Below are positions 12,131 through 25,241 of a stretch of DNA of 64,000 nt, piece after piece. Under the pieces are notes generated by a model. It saw only the letters and a program-made list of their open reading frames with translations, was not told the origin of the DNA and made no database searches. How positions within the stretch are numbered: the first letter of the stretch is position 1; every line of letters starts with the position of its first letter. A program made the position numbers and the translations under genes. The DNA comes from Ichthyophthirius multifiliis (lineage: Eukaryota; Ciliophora; Oligohymenophorea; Hymenostomatida): contig NW_004086064.1 in NCBI RefSeq assembly GCF_000220395.1, forward strand, positions 101,187 through 165,186. Reading direction: 5' to 3'.

Positions 12131-13222
12131 GAATTTCTTATCATTATAAATTAAAGTACTTAATAAAATTACTATTAATATTTTATATGTTCTTAATTAT
12201 TACCAAAAAATAGCATTTAAATTATATAACTCTAAATATCATACTAATTTAATTAAGTTCTAAAATTTATTAATTTTATTTTAACCTAATTTATGAATCT
12301 TAAGAAAAATTATTTTTTTAATAAAAGAAATTAAAAAATATCACTTCATGTTTTTTTTAATGTTTAAATAATTAAAGTTTTGGTTATCATTTTTTAAAAA
12401 ATAAGAAAACAATTCATACCTTAAAAACTTATTTAAATATTTCCTTAGCTGTATTTTTAAATAAAATAAAAATAAATATTACTAATAATTAATAAATGAA
12501 GTTCTTTATATCTATTGGTGTTATAGGTATAGTCAATAAACAATATATAATCATATAATTTTTTTTTTTCTATAAATACAATATATTAATAAATATTAAA
12601 ATTAATTATTATTCTTCTTACTTATATTAATAATTCTACTATTCTTAAATAAGCATAAAAACCTTTTCAAATTATTGAGATTTTATTCATTTAATCTATT
12701 TAATTATTTTTCAGTCTTATATAACTATTTTATTTAGAAAAATTGCATATAATAGAAGATTTTATTTATAATTTTTAAAAACATATAGCTTTATACTTAT
12801 TCTTAAGATATTTGTTTTTCATTTTCTTATTCTCAAAGCAAAATTTTAATTAGCTTGTATTAATAGCCTTTTAAAAAACTATTATTCATATATATATTAT
12901 TATATTTAGCTATAAAATTAATGATTTAAAATACATTGAGATAAATTAAATAAAGTAAAATTTATGTTAAACATATTAATAATTAATTTTTAAAAGTAAA
13001 TTTTAAACTTAAATATTTTTGAAGTCTATATAAAAAGAGAAAAGAAAAATATAATAAGTTTTTATTATCTATAATATTTAATTTCTTATATAAATTCATT
13101 AATTTTATCTATTTATTTATATCAAAATATTAATTAATATATTATTATACATTTATTTGTATTCAATTAATAAAGTTTAAAAATTTAAATTATATATATG
13201 TAAAAAACCTTTATATTATAAC
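12131..13222. other. AT-rich stretch with a possible secreted-peptide start
   Basis: At 12496 an ATG opens MKFFISIGVIG, which looks like the start of a signal peptide and is followed by GTATAG. The downstream sequence (12620-12890, for example KPFQIIEILFIQSI) is weakly coding-like, but no consistent exon structure can be drawn. No gene is called. Confidence 0.25.
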
Positions 13223-13330
13223 AATCACCTGAACCTATATGCGAATTACTAGAATATATATAAGTAAATTGCTATAGTAGTAAACCTATAACATTTTTTG
13301 AACGGCGATAGTTTGCTGTGAATTACTTTA
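13223..13330. other. second complexity island with a small hairpin, candidate ncRNA
   Basis: Roughly 105 bases (CACCTGAACCTATATGCGAA, later TTGAACGGCGATAGTTTGCT) stand out from flanking A/T. ACGGC and GCTGT can form a 5-bp stem around GATAGTTT near 13301-13318. No open frame or tRNA cloverleaf fits. Nature unknown. Confidence 0.3.
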
Positions 13331-13650
13331 ATCTTAAATTAATTTTTAAATATATAATAAGTATATTTAATATTATTATTAATATGTTTTTTAATTATTA
13401 AATTTTTAAAATAAAAACAATATTTTAGTAAGTAATTAACTAAAACAATATAAATAATTGTTATTTTTATTTAAAAAAGTTTTTTAAATAAATTTGATAA
13501 AATAATTTTTATTTTTATAAAATGTATTAAATAAATATTTATTTTTATTTATTATAAATAATTTAATATAATAGTCTTTTAGTTATACATTAGAATTTTA
13601 TTTATCATTATTCTTATTAAATAAATAATTTTATTTTAATATTATATTTA

Positions 13651-15197
13651 TCATTATTATTATTTGCTAGAATTTACCTAAAGAATTAATAATTATGTTA
13701 ACTCTTTATCTGTATATTTATTCGCAGCTGACTCAGCTTCACCTAATATTTGTAAGGCTTATTTTTTTGTCACAAATCTTCCCTTTATTCTTAATCTATT
13801 ATCAGCAACTTTTTTCCTTACATCATATGATATTTTTTTGTAATTACTTTTTTTTTTTTTTAATATATAATTAAATAAATATTTTTTATTAGAATTAATT
13901 AATTTACATTCTTCTTTATTTCTTAATTTAATAATTTCTTACTTTTTCTTTTCTTTGTATCCAACTTAAATTTCCAATTTTTTTTTCGGGATGGAATTAT
14001 TTTAATTTTACTCCTGTCATAACATATTAATTTTAATAGATTTTTTAATTATCATAATCAAAAAACTCCATTAAATTAAAAGGAAATAAATCCTTTAGTG
14101 TATTTATTTTATCAAATGAATGATTCATCTTTAAATATTCTAAATAATAATTATCATCTCGTTTTTATGATAAAATGGTAAATATGCTGGAGGTAATTCT
14201 TTTATTAGATTAATAATATGTTTTTGAAAATAATTATGTTTTTTTAAACTTTTGTTAGTTAAATTTTTTGTTTTTTCTTATTATTTTTCTTAATATTTTT
14301 TTTCTTTTTTATTGATATTTTTTTCTTTTTTTTTCTTTTTTAATAAGTTTTATTTATTTTAAATAAATTAAGATTCATCAATTAATCTTAAAGTTAGTTC
14401 ATCTCCATATTAATTCTTTTTTTCAAGCCTACAACTATTATTAAAATAATCAACTTGTTTTCTATATATTTGATATTTACATCCAAACATTTCTTAATTA
14501 TTTTAATTTCCAAAATCATCATAAACTATTTATTATTAAGAAGAATTAAATTAATAGAATTCATTATTAATCATGTTATTAGTATTATTATTTTTTTTTT
14601 AAAAAAAAGAATCATAGTTATTTTACTAAATCATATCTTGACTATTAAAACCCTATGCTAAAGCATCTATTTCTATTGAGTCTTTGCTTTTATAATCGTT
14701 ATTTATGTAATTTATATTTTCAGGATTGCTGAATGAACACGTCCTTTGAAAACCATCTATTATAATTAATTTTATTAAAAATATTTAAAAATTAAATGTA
14801 TAAAATAATAAATATATTTTATTAAATATATAAATTTTTATTTTTTAATTAATTTTTGATTTTATTAATTAATTATAATTGTTTTAATATATTTTGTAAT
14901 GACAATTTTTCTTATTGATGGTGTTTTAATTCTTATAAAATGAAGAATATCTTTAATCTTGTTAAAAATTCTATTTATAATTAGAAATATTGAAACAATA
15001 ATTTTAATTTTCATTTTGTATATAAATATTTAATTTACATAATTATTAATAGAACTAAAACTGCTTTAACGGCTTCTATTTTTTATTAAAGATTTATTAT
15101 CTTCATTCACATAAGAGTAATTATTATTAATAGCTTTATTTTCGAAATTCATAATTTGATTTGCATAAGAGCAATTAATAGGTTAGAAATTATACAT
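13651..15197 (-). CDS. CCT-domain protein (CONSTANS/TOC1-type motif), several exons
   Basis: Starts at ATG 15197 (MYNFQPINCSYANQIMNFEN) with an N/Q/S-rich N-terminus, which suggests a disordered regulatory region. The conserved part lies at the C-terminus: IGNLSWIQRKEKVRNYQIKK, then across an intron (GTAAATT...AAAAAG, about 13860-13915) NYKKISYDVRKKVADNRLRI and KGRFVTKKQALQ. This matches the CCT motif (basic, ending R.RIKGRF), known in plants for DNA/NF-Y binding. The tail ends ANKYTDKELTQLL and TGA 13653-13651. Two more introns are inferred near 14780-15050. Between LPPAYLPFYHK and RDDNYYLEYLK the frame breaks inside a T5 run at 14162-14166; one extra base would restore it. Likely a nuclear regulator (inference). 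Confidence 0.75.
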
Positions 15198-16350
15198 TAA
15201 TGTATTTTATATTTTTTTTTTTTTATTATTATTAGTGGATGCAAAAAAATTAATAAAATATTTTTAATAATAAATAAATTAATTTGCAATAATATTTTTT
15301 TGTTAAAAGAATATATATTTAACTTTATAAAAAGAAATAAAATTTAATTTAGAGATTTTAAATTTTACATATAAGTCATTTATTTAAAACATTTTTAATT
15401 TTTATTAATTTATAATTATATAATTCAACTAATCATATTTATATAAAATAAATTATACTATTTATTTAATTATTGAAAATCAAATATGTTTATTAAATAA
15501 TTCATTTTAATTATGATGTGTAAAAATAATAATTTTTTTGTATATTAATTAATAATTAATTTTGTCTTCTAAAAAAAATAAAATTAATAACACTAATATT
15601 AAGAATTAAAAATTTAAATAAGAAATAATAAGAATATATTGAATTAAATGAAAAAAAATTAATAAATGAATATTTAAATTAATTATTATTTAATAACAAA
15701 CTATAAATATAATAACTAAATTAAATAAATATTAATATATTAATATTGAATAATATTTTTTAAAAATTGTTGATATTCATAGGCTATATAATTTTGATAT
15801 ATTCAATATTTGACACTGAAAAATAATTAATTTTATAAAATTATGGTAAAAAATTTATATAAATTATAAAATAAAAAAAGCATGTATAAATTTTATATTA
15901 TATAAAATTACAAAATTATAAATACATTTCGAAATAAAAGTTAATAAAAATAAAAATTATATTTATAATATATTTAATATAAAATATTAAAAAGAATAAA
16001 ATAATATTAATAAAATTATATACTATAAATATATTCTATCAATACTAATAAATGTTTCTTCAAAGAATATAATTATAATAATTAAAATACAATATATAAA
16101 TTATTATAATTAGTTATTAGTTTTAAAATTTAATAATAAATAATTTTAGATAATAAAATTTAAATCCTATATATATATATATTTTAAATAATTTATATTA
16201 TTCGATTTTGTTTATAAAAAATAAATAAAATTTATATATATTTATTTAATAAATAGATTTTATTATATTAATTAATAATATGTATTTGTTTATTTTTTAT
16301 TTAATAATAATATTATATATATTATAACAGAATTTTTATTTAATCCTAAA
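15198..16350. other. AT-rich intergenic region between divergent genes
   Basis: Contains the upstream regions of the CCT-domain gene (minus) and the MORN gene (plus). Only A/T runs and no recognisable gene or RNA. Confidence 0.6.
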
Positions 16351-16436
16351 ATGGGAAACTAATGTGATTGCGTTATTGATAGAAATACAGAAAATTATAA
16401 TTAAATTGTATCTAAAATATTTAAATAATATAAATT

Positions 16437-16468
<32 letters not shown>

Positions 16469-17812
16469 CTAAATTAAAATATATTAAAATAGGAATCAGA
16501 ATTTAATTAATTTTAATTTAAAACTTTGCAATCCGATAACTAAAAAAAGCAGATAAACACAGTAATACTTACAAAAATAAATTATAATTAAATTTAATAA
16601 TTTAATAAGAAGTAATTGATTAACACAAATGAAAACATTATAAATATAAAAAGTGAATATATTAATGATGAAAATGGATCTATTGAACAAGATATTAATT
16701 CTCCAAATAATATTATTATGAGTTAATAACAAGATTAAATAAGCTCCCAAAAATAAATATATTAATAGGAAAATTAACAGAAAAATCAATTATAATAAAG
16801 TATATCATAAAAGAATTATTTTGCAACAGAAAATGAAGAAATAATTTGTAAAAATAAATTAAAAAATTAAAATTTATTTATAAAAATTAGTTTGTCCAAG
16901 CGATAGTGAAAGAAGAGAAAAAAGGCCTTTATATATTTTCAATAGTTTATCAATTTATAATGGTGAATGGAAAGGGAATAAAAAAGATGGTTTTGGAATT
17001 TAAAAATGGATAGATGGGGCTAAATATGAAGGAGAATGGGATAATAATAAACCAACTGGAAAAGGTAAGTTTTACTATGCTGATGGAGATGTTTTTGATG
17101 GTATATGGAAAAATGGTAAAGCTAATGGTTATGGAGTTTATATTTATTCTAATGGAGTTAAATATGAAGGAGAATGGAAAGATGATTTATAACATGGTAA
17201 AGGAAAGGAAACATGGAATGATGGCTCCGTTTATGAAGGAGAATATTTTAATGGATAAATATAAGGATAAGGAAATTATAAATGGCCTGATGGGTTTTTT
17301 TTATTAATAATAAATAAAAATTAATAAATATATATTTTTAATTAAAGTTCATTTTATAATGGAGAATGGAAAAATAATAAAATAAATGGTCAAGTAAATA
17401 ATAATTTTAACTTTTTTTTTATATATTCAGATTTTTATTTAGTTTTTATTTATTTTAAGGGAATTTTTGAATGGAAAGATGGAAGAGTTTATAAAGGATA
17501 ATGGTTAAATAATAATATGCATGGAAATGGTATTTATAAATGGAAAGATGGAAGATATTATTAAGGATAATATTATTATGATAAAAAGCATGTTTAATTT
17601 TAATATATAATAATTAATTTTTATATAATCATTTATAGGGTAAAGGTATTTATATGTGGGCTGACGGAAGAAAATATAATGGAGAGTGGGAAAATGGTAA
17701 ATAACACGGAAAAGGAATATACACATTAGCAGATGGAACTATTTTATATGGAATATGGGAAGATGGAAAAAAAATAGAATGGGTAGATGATTTTACTTAA
17801 AAAAATAGTTGA
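16351..17812 (+). CDS. N-myristoylated MORN-repeat protein
   Basis: The start MGNQCDC is a textbook N-myristoylation site (Gly2) with two nearby cysteines for palmitoylation, so membrane anchoring is expected. After a first intron (GTATCTAA...AAATAG, containing a TA microsatellite at about 16440-16468), about 130 polar Q/N-rich residues follow. Ten consecutive MORN units of about 23 residues then run to the end, for example YNGEWKGNKKDGFGIQKW, YEGEWDNNKPTGKGKFYY and YKGQWLNNNMHGNGIYKW. The last unit decays to ILYGIWEDGKKIEW and the gene stops at TGA 17810-17812. At least three short introns interrupt the repeats (around 17291-17345, 17395-17460, 17593-17638) and keep the repeat phase, which supports the model. 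No kinase or SET domain is attached. MORN proteins of this kind often sit on cortical or ciliary membranes. Confidence 0.88.
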
Positions 17813-18489
17813 TATTCTAGCATTTATATTAATATGGATATATTCTAAGTAATAAAGCTAAAATTATTTAGTTTGTAAATATAGTATAATATACTGGCTT
17901 ATAAATATTAAAATAATCATATATAAAAACTTTATTATTTAATTATTAACCAGTATTTATTTTATCTTCATTTAATATTTTTAATATAAAAAATTATAGT
18001 TACTAAAGTTTATTAAATTTTATATTTTAAAAATATCATTGTAATGTAATTTTATAAACTAAACAAAATTTATAATACTTATATTAAGAATATGTTAATT
18101 TTTTATTTATTTTTAATTAAAATATAAATTATTATACTAAAATTCATATATGTTTTATTATTATTTATTGAAAATATTTATCTTTGATTTCTTTTTAGAC
18201 AATTACATGTAATAATAATTAATTTATTAGTTTTTTAAAAAGTATATTATTTCAATATTTATTTAAAATATATATTTAAATTTTAACAATATTATATTTA
18301 ATTCGTAAAAAAAAAAAAAAAATTATTTGATATATTCATTTATATAAAAAAAATAATGTATAAATAATTATAAAATAATAAATTATATTTGTTAAATACT
18401 TCCTTTTATTTTTTATTATTACTAAAATAAATTATAAAAAAAAGATATAAAAAATAAATAACTAATATACTATATACATAAATAAAAAT
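17813..18489. other. AT-rich intergenic gap
   Basis: No gene or RNA recognised. An A18 run lies near 18308-18325. Confidence 0.6.
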
Positions 18490-21400
18490 ATGGAAAATTA
18501 AATAAAAATATTAGAATAAAATTTATTATAAGATTTTGAATATACAATAAATTAATCAAGCAAACAACCAGAAAAAACTTTTGACTTAAATAATGGTATT
18601 ATTGAATTTAATGTAAAAGATAATCGGGCATATAGCAAGTTTGTTTTAAATTATGAAAAATCAAAATAAGCATTAATATATAATACTAATACATGTAATT
18701 ATAATAATATTCATATAGATTCACATTATGAAGATTTATAATGCTATTCAGTATAAAAAATATAAAATAAGTATTAATATGAAAATTTATAAAAAAAAAA
18801 AAAAAGAAAGCATAAATAGATTAAAAAATATAGTAAGAAATAAAAGAATTAGACTTAGAAAAGCAAAATATAGATTTTGAGTATAAATAAATACAAAATG
18901 AATTACAAATTGTTTGTAAAAATCATTATGTAGACGAATATAATATAAGCTAACCAAATATATTTTCTACAAAGTTCTATTTTGATGTATTAAAAAATGA
19001 TTATGTAAAAGTTGAATATCAATTAATAGATTAAAATTTCAAAAAATTCTCTCCTGATAACTATAAAGGAGAAATCTATTAAATAGATGAAAAATAATAA
19101 GAAAAAACAAAATCAAAATCATAAGCAAAAGGATATGAAAATAATTAAGATATTGAAAAAGATTTTTTATATTTGTAGGAATAAGTAGAATCATATTTTG
19201 AATAAGCACATTTAGAATAATAATATAAATAAGATCAATTAGAAACTTATAATAGAGTTATGGAACATTTATAATTAAATAATAGATGGAATAGAAGACA
19301 AGCTTTATAAAATGAATCTTTAATGAAAAAAAAATAAGATGAGGATTTACTTTTTTAAGATCCCGAAAAAGTATTTTAAAATGTAAAAAGTGAATGGTAT
19401 GAAGAAGTTTAAGAAGAATAAAGAAAATTTGATATTCTTTAAAAAAAAAATATCGATTTTGACCAAATGTTAGATAAAGTTGAACAAAAAATTAAATATT
19501 AAGATTATTTAGATACTTTAGAAAATTAAGCTTCATCTCATGATTTAATTTAGTAATTTTTGTAAAAATAATAAGATAAAATTTCTAAAAATGAAGAAGA
19601 AATAGCTATTTAGGATAAATAATAAGAAAATGCTATTATTGAAGTATAAGAGAATGAATAAACTATTGATGAATAAAAATAATAAAATCTTGATAATATA
19701 TAAAAAAAAGATGAAGATCATACTTTAACTTCATTTTAATAAATAAAGTTGGTTTAGTATTAAATAAATAAATAAATAAATTAAAAATTAAAAAAATAAA
19801 TAGGCTTGAAAATCCAAAAGAACAATAACAAAAAAATCCAAAAGCAATATCATCACGAGACTTTTAATGGGCAATAGAAGATGAATAAAATTTGTAAGAT
19901 TTTTACAAAAGATTGCCAAAAGAAAGAATGGCAATATAATATCCTTTTGAACTTGATGTTTTTTAAAAGCGTGCAGTTTTACGTTTAGAAGAAGATGAAA
20001 GTGTATTTGTATGTGCTCACACGTCAGCAGGTAAAACAGTAATAGCCGAATATGCAATAGCATTAGCATAAAAGAAAAATCGAAAAGCAATATATACTTC
20101 TCCCATAAAAGCTCTTTCGAATTAAAAATATAGAGATTTTAAGTCGAAATTCGGAGATGATGTAGGTATTGTTACGGGAGATGTTTCTTTAAATCCAACT
20201 GCAAATTGCCTTATTGTTACTACAGAAGTATTAAGAAATATGCTTTATAAAGGACATGATATAATCAGGGATATTTCATGGGTTATATTTGATGAAGTAC
20301 ATTATGTGAATAACTAAGAAAGAGGTGTTGTTTGGGAAGAGACTATTATTATGCTTCCTGAAAGTATTGGACTAGTTATGTTAAGTGCAACTGCTCCTAA
20401 TTATATGGATTTTGCAAATTGGGTAGGAAGAACTAAAAAAAGAACTATTTATGTATAAAAAACATTATATAGGCCAGTACCTTTATAGCATTCTATTTAT
20501 ATTTTCGAATAATTTCATGTAATTAAAGAAAAAGATGAAAAGTTTAGCATTTAAGAATATGATAATCTTAAAAATCAAATAAAAAAAGCTTAAAATCTTA
20601 AAAATTCAATTAGTGTTTTTAAATAATAAGCTAAATAGGAAAAATAATAAAAGGGAATCTTCAAAAATACGAATATGTCTTAGAAAAATAAAAGATCTAT
20701 GAAGTCTATAACTGAAAAATATATAAAATAAATCAATGAAGAAGACCTTAACAGGTAGTAAAATTAAAGCGAACTTGAAGCTATCAGAAAGCTTCTTTAT
20801 ATTTGTGAAAATTAAAATTTACTTCCTTGTGTGGTTTTTGTATTTTCAAAAAATAAAATTTTAGAACTTTCAGAAGGATTGGGTAATATTACTTTTTGTA
20901 CAATAGAGGAATAAGTAAAAATAAAATAAAAAAATATAATGTTTATTTAATAAAATATAAAAAAGAGATTCATTGAGAAAACATTCAATTAAGCTGCTAT
21001 GAAAATTAACTTTAGAGACATAAGAGTTCCTCAAATATAAAAAACAAAAGACTTATTGACACGTGGGATTGCTGTACATCATGGTGATGTGATTCCTTTT
21101 ATAAAAGAAATTGTAGAAATTCTATTTTCTAAAGGTTTAATTAAAGTTTTGTTTGCAACTGAAACTTTTGCTATGGGTATTAATATGCCTACAAAAACAG
21201 GTATGCTATAAAACTTTATAGATATAATATTTAAATAAAAAAGTTATATTTCATAGTACAAGTAAACATGATGGATTTAATTTAAGAATGTTAAATTCTT
21301 CCGAATATACATAAATGAGTGGAAGAGCAGGTAGAAGAAGTCTAGATGATAAAGGAACTGTGATAATATTTATTTAAGATTTAAATAAACTTCCAACAAG

Positions 21401-23139
21401 AATTGATTTGGAAAAAATGCTAGATCATAAAGTAATAGAAAATATAATAATAATATATAAATAAAAAACAAAAGGGAGAAGCATTAATTTCTAAATTTAG
21501 GATAAGTTATGAATCTATAATAAACTTATTATCTTCAAAATATATAAATATAATAGATTTAATTAAGAAAAGTTATATAGAAAATGTAAAATATGCCCAA
21601 ATTCCTAGGACTATTCGTAAAATCAAAGATTTGAAAGCTTAATATTAAGAACTTTTAAATTTAGAATGCCATAAAAAAGATCCTGAAATAAATCATGTTT
21701 TAATAGAAAAATACTTGGATACTGCTCAAAATATGAACTAATTAAATTAAGCTTATTTTTAAAAAGATAAATATTATATTTAAGATAATCTTTAACTTCC
21801 CTGTTTTTGCTCTTTCATTGATTAGAATTTCAATATATATTTAGGAATTATAGTTTCCATAAGCCAATAAAAACATGATTAGAGATTTCTTTAAATAATT
21901 TATATAGATGAAATTAACTAGAACACAAATCCTAAATTTTATTTTTAATAAGATTAATTAGAATAGAAAATACAAGAAAATGTTTATTTTTTCGATCATG
22001 GAACTCAAAAACAGCATACATATACCATATATAATCTTTCACTAAGCGAAATAATGCAAATATATGATGATTAAATCGACATATATTCATAAAATAGAGT
22101 CCAAAAAGATTATTTAGGCGATGAATATTTAAAAAAATGTGCCTCGGCCTTAAGTATCAAAGAAGCCTTTCTTTAAAGATACAATTTTAGTTCCTGAATT
22201 ATAAACTACAACCAATAATGCATTTCGTTAAAAGCTAAAAGTGAAGCGTTTTTAAGAATTTAAAATAAAAGCGGACTAATAAGATGCTGAAAAAAAGATG
22301 AAAAACACAAAAGAATTGCTTTCTTCCTTATGTCATACATGTGAACTTAAATAAGTACATTTAGATTAGATTTTAAAAAGAAAAGAAATTAGAAACTAAC
22401 TTGAGTCACTTATTTAAAGTATTGATGAGGATTAAATACATTAAAAGTAAAGCCTTGAAGGAAAATTGCTTCTACTTTAAAAACTTAAGTATATAGATAA
22501 AGATTATAGTAAACCACTTTTAAAAGCTAGGGTGGCTAAAGAGATATAAAATATTTATGTAACTGAAGTACTTGTTTCTGGAGCATTTGACTATCTTGAT
22601 GAATATGAGTTGACAGCACTTCTTAGTGTTTTTGTTTGTCAAGGAAAAGCTAAAGGATAGAAATATGATCCTGAAGATGATTATGAAACTGGATTAACCT
22701 ATTGTCCAGAGTTTATAAGAGCTTATAAATAAGCAATGGAAATTACTTTATCTACAGTAGAACAGGAAATATTTTTTGGAGTAAAATAAAAATAATTATA
22801 TATGATGATTTTTTAAATTAATTATTATAATATAAAAAGATTATCGTTACTAACAGTGCGGAATAATATTTGAAAGATAATATTTTTAATTAAGATCTTG
22901 TAAAAGTAGTTTATTCGTGGATGCATGGAGCTGATTTATTACACGTTTGTTAATTTACTACGTATTAAGAAGGTAGTATTGTAAGATGTTTCCTTAGATT
23001 AGAGAATCTATTAAATAATGTGAAAAGTGCAGCAATTATTTTAGGTGATAATCATTTGGCTATGAAGGTAGATAGTTCAAGAGAACTTTTAGTTAAAGAT
23101 ATTGTATTTTAATAAAGTTTATATTACGCTAATTTTTGA
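18490..23139 (+). CDS. SKI2: SKI2-type DExH RNA helicase (Ski complex, exosome cofactor)
   Basis: Full-length SKIV2L/Ski2 homologue that feeds mRNA to the cytoplasmic exosome. A long Q/E-rich N-terminus (about 430 residues) precedes the helicase core. Motifs in order: FELDVFQKRAV; Walker A AHTSAGKT (near residue 490); [25 protein letters not shown] box [18 protein letters not shown]; then an insertion; [38 protein letters not shown]. The C-terminus has the DSHCT signature: [46 protein letters not shown], then TGA. Introns include one near 19748-19803 (GTTGGTTTAG...AAATAG), ones inside the core near 20915, 21200 and 21430, and one near 22780-22840. One frame break at the A7 run 22131-22137 separates DEYLK from [14 protein letters not shown]; removing one A joins them. 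No other anomaly. Confidence 0.95.
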
Positions 23140-23931
23140 GTTTATATTAATTTTGTATTTTTTTTTTTTAATATTTTAATTATATTAATATATATATATA
23201 TATAAATTAATTATATTAACTTTTTTTACTTAATTTATAACTATTATATAAGAAAATTTTATTAATTAAATTTTATTTTTACAAGTTTTATATGCATTTA
23301 GTATGATTATTAATATTTCTATTTATTTATGATAATTTTTTATTTAATTATACTTGAATTATTTATTTTTAAGTATAATATTAATTATTAAAAAAATAAA
23401 ATATTATATGATAATTTTTTAATTATTTTCTAGTATTTATAATAAACTGTTCTTAATTTTAAAACTATTTATAAAATAATTTTAATTAAAAACTCTTAAT
23501 TTTACTTTAAAGGAATTGAAAATATAGAAAAATTGAATATGTCTTAAATATAAAAATATATGGTTTAAATAATTAATCAATTATAAACAATCCTAATTTT
23601 TTTTATAAATTAAATATATTATTAAATATCTTTTATAATAAATAAATAAAAAAAATACAAATTATTACAATAAAATCTAATAATTATATAATTTATAAAG
23701 ATTTTAACGAAAAAAAATAAAAAAAAGAAAAGTAAAATTATATAATTAAAAATAAATATTACAAGAAATTTTATCAAAATAAAAATATAATTATATTATT
23801 TATTTATTAATAAATATATATTTATGTAAAAATATTTTTTATTTAAAATATTATTAGGAAAATTAAATTTTACTAAAAAAAAAAATACAAAAAAAATACA
23901 AAAAAAAATACAAAAAAACAATAACATAAAA
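23140..23931. other. AT-rich intergenic gap, promoter side of V-ATPase E
   Basis: Only A/T tracts. Just before the next ATG lie four A-run plus TAC units (23881-23915), a short imperfect repeat in the leader. Confidence 0.55.
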
Positions 23932-24732
23932 ATGGATAAAGAAGGTGTTAGTATACATGAATTTGTAGTTCAAGAAGCAAAAGAAAAGAGTTACGAAATA
24001 GAAGTAAAAACATTAAAAGAGTTCGAAAAAGAAAAAAATCTATTAGTTGATAAAGAAATAGAATAAATAAAAGAATAATACGAGACAAAAATGAGACAAG
24101 TTGAAATGAAGCATAGAATTGAGCATTCTTCTGCTATAAATAATGCAAGACTATAAAAAATGGAAGCAAGAAACCGTGCAATGATGAAATTATTCTCAGA
24201 TGCTTAATATAGTGTCTTTACTAAAACAAAAAGTGATGTAAATTTTTACAAAGATTTATTAAGAAAGCTTATGGTTTAAGGATTTATAAAATTATTTGAT
24301 GAAAAGATAGTTTATGTCCGTTGTCTATAAAAAGACAAAGACTTATGCTCTAGTATTGTTGATTAAGCTGTTTCTGATTTCCAAAGATTAGTAAAGTAAG
24401 AAATGAACAAGGATGTAAAATTAAAAGTTGTAGTTGATGACCATAGATTTCTAGAAGAAAGATAATTGATTAATAATTTCTCTATCCCTGTAGATTAATA
24501 TGATATTCATACTGGCTAATTAGAAGTAATACAAAAAAATCAAGATGATAAAAAATGCTTTGGAGGTATTGTTTTAACTAACAAAAATGGAGACATTATT
24601 GTCAAAAACACTCTTGATGTCAGATGTGATCTTTGCTTCTAAGATTCTCTTCCTGATATTAGAAATTTTATGTTTCCTAATCCTCTTCCGGTACATAATT
24701 ATCAAAGATAACAAAATAACCATAATCATTGA
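23932..24732 (+). CDS. VMA4: V-type H+-ATPase subunit E
   Basis: Subunit E forms part of the peripheral stalk that connects the V1 and Vo sectors of the vacuolar proton pump. The single-exon frame encodes 266 residues beginning MDKEGVSIHEFVVQEAKEK. The charged N-terminal helix contains KMRQVEMKHRIEHSSAINNA and RLQKMEARNRAMMKLF. The globular C-terminal part has KCFGGIVLTNKNGDIIVKNT and LDVRCDLCFQDSLPDIRNF, a strong family signature (GG...G.I...NTL..R). It ends with a polar tail NYQRQQNNHNH and TGA at 24730-24732. Length is slightly above the usual 225-235 residues because of the N- and C-terminal additions. Intact, no introns. Confidence 0.95.
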
Positions 24733-25241
24733 TTTAATAATGAATATTATGCTTTTTATTAAATACATAATATATTTTTATTAATATTAATTTATATATG
24801 TTTTTTTAGTTATTTTCATTATAAAATATTATAAAGAAAATTTCTTTTTTTAATGCAATTACAACAATAATCTTTAATATTTTTTTTATTTTTTTATTTT
24901 TTTACAAATAAATATTAATGCATTTATATTTTTTTATCATAAATATTATAAATCATCTTTTAATATTTTAAAATAAAATATAAATTTTTTATTTGTATTT
25001 TTATATATTATAGAGATATTTATTTTATTAATTTTTGTTTTATTTTATTTTTACAAATCAAAATAAATCTTTGTAAAAAAAAAAAATTATTTAAATATTG
25101 ATTTCAATACAAAAAAAAATAATTAAAAAAAATTATTTAATAAATTAATTATATAAAGTAATATTTTACTAAAATATAATTATACATTTTAGTTATTTAT
25201 TTATTTATTTATAATAATAATATTAAATAATTCGAAATAAA
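24733..25241. other. AT-rich intergenic gap
   Basis: Poly-T and poly-A runs; nothing recognised. Confidence 0.6.

Noticed and set aside
14162-14166. Programmed ribosomal frameshifting
   Set aside because: The break sites share no slippery heptamer or UAA/UAG shift codon as in Euplotes, need shifts in both directions, and all fall in homopolymers; sequence error is simpler.
19788-20090. 100-codon minus-strand ORF
   Set aside because: Lies antisense to the SKI2 Walker A region, which is certain on the plus strand.
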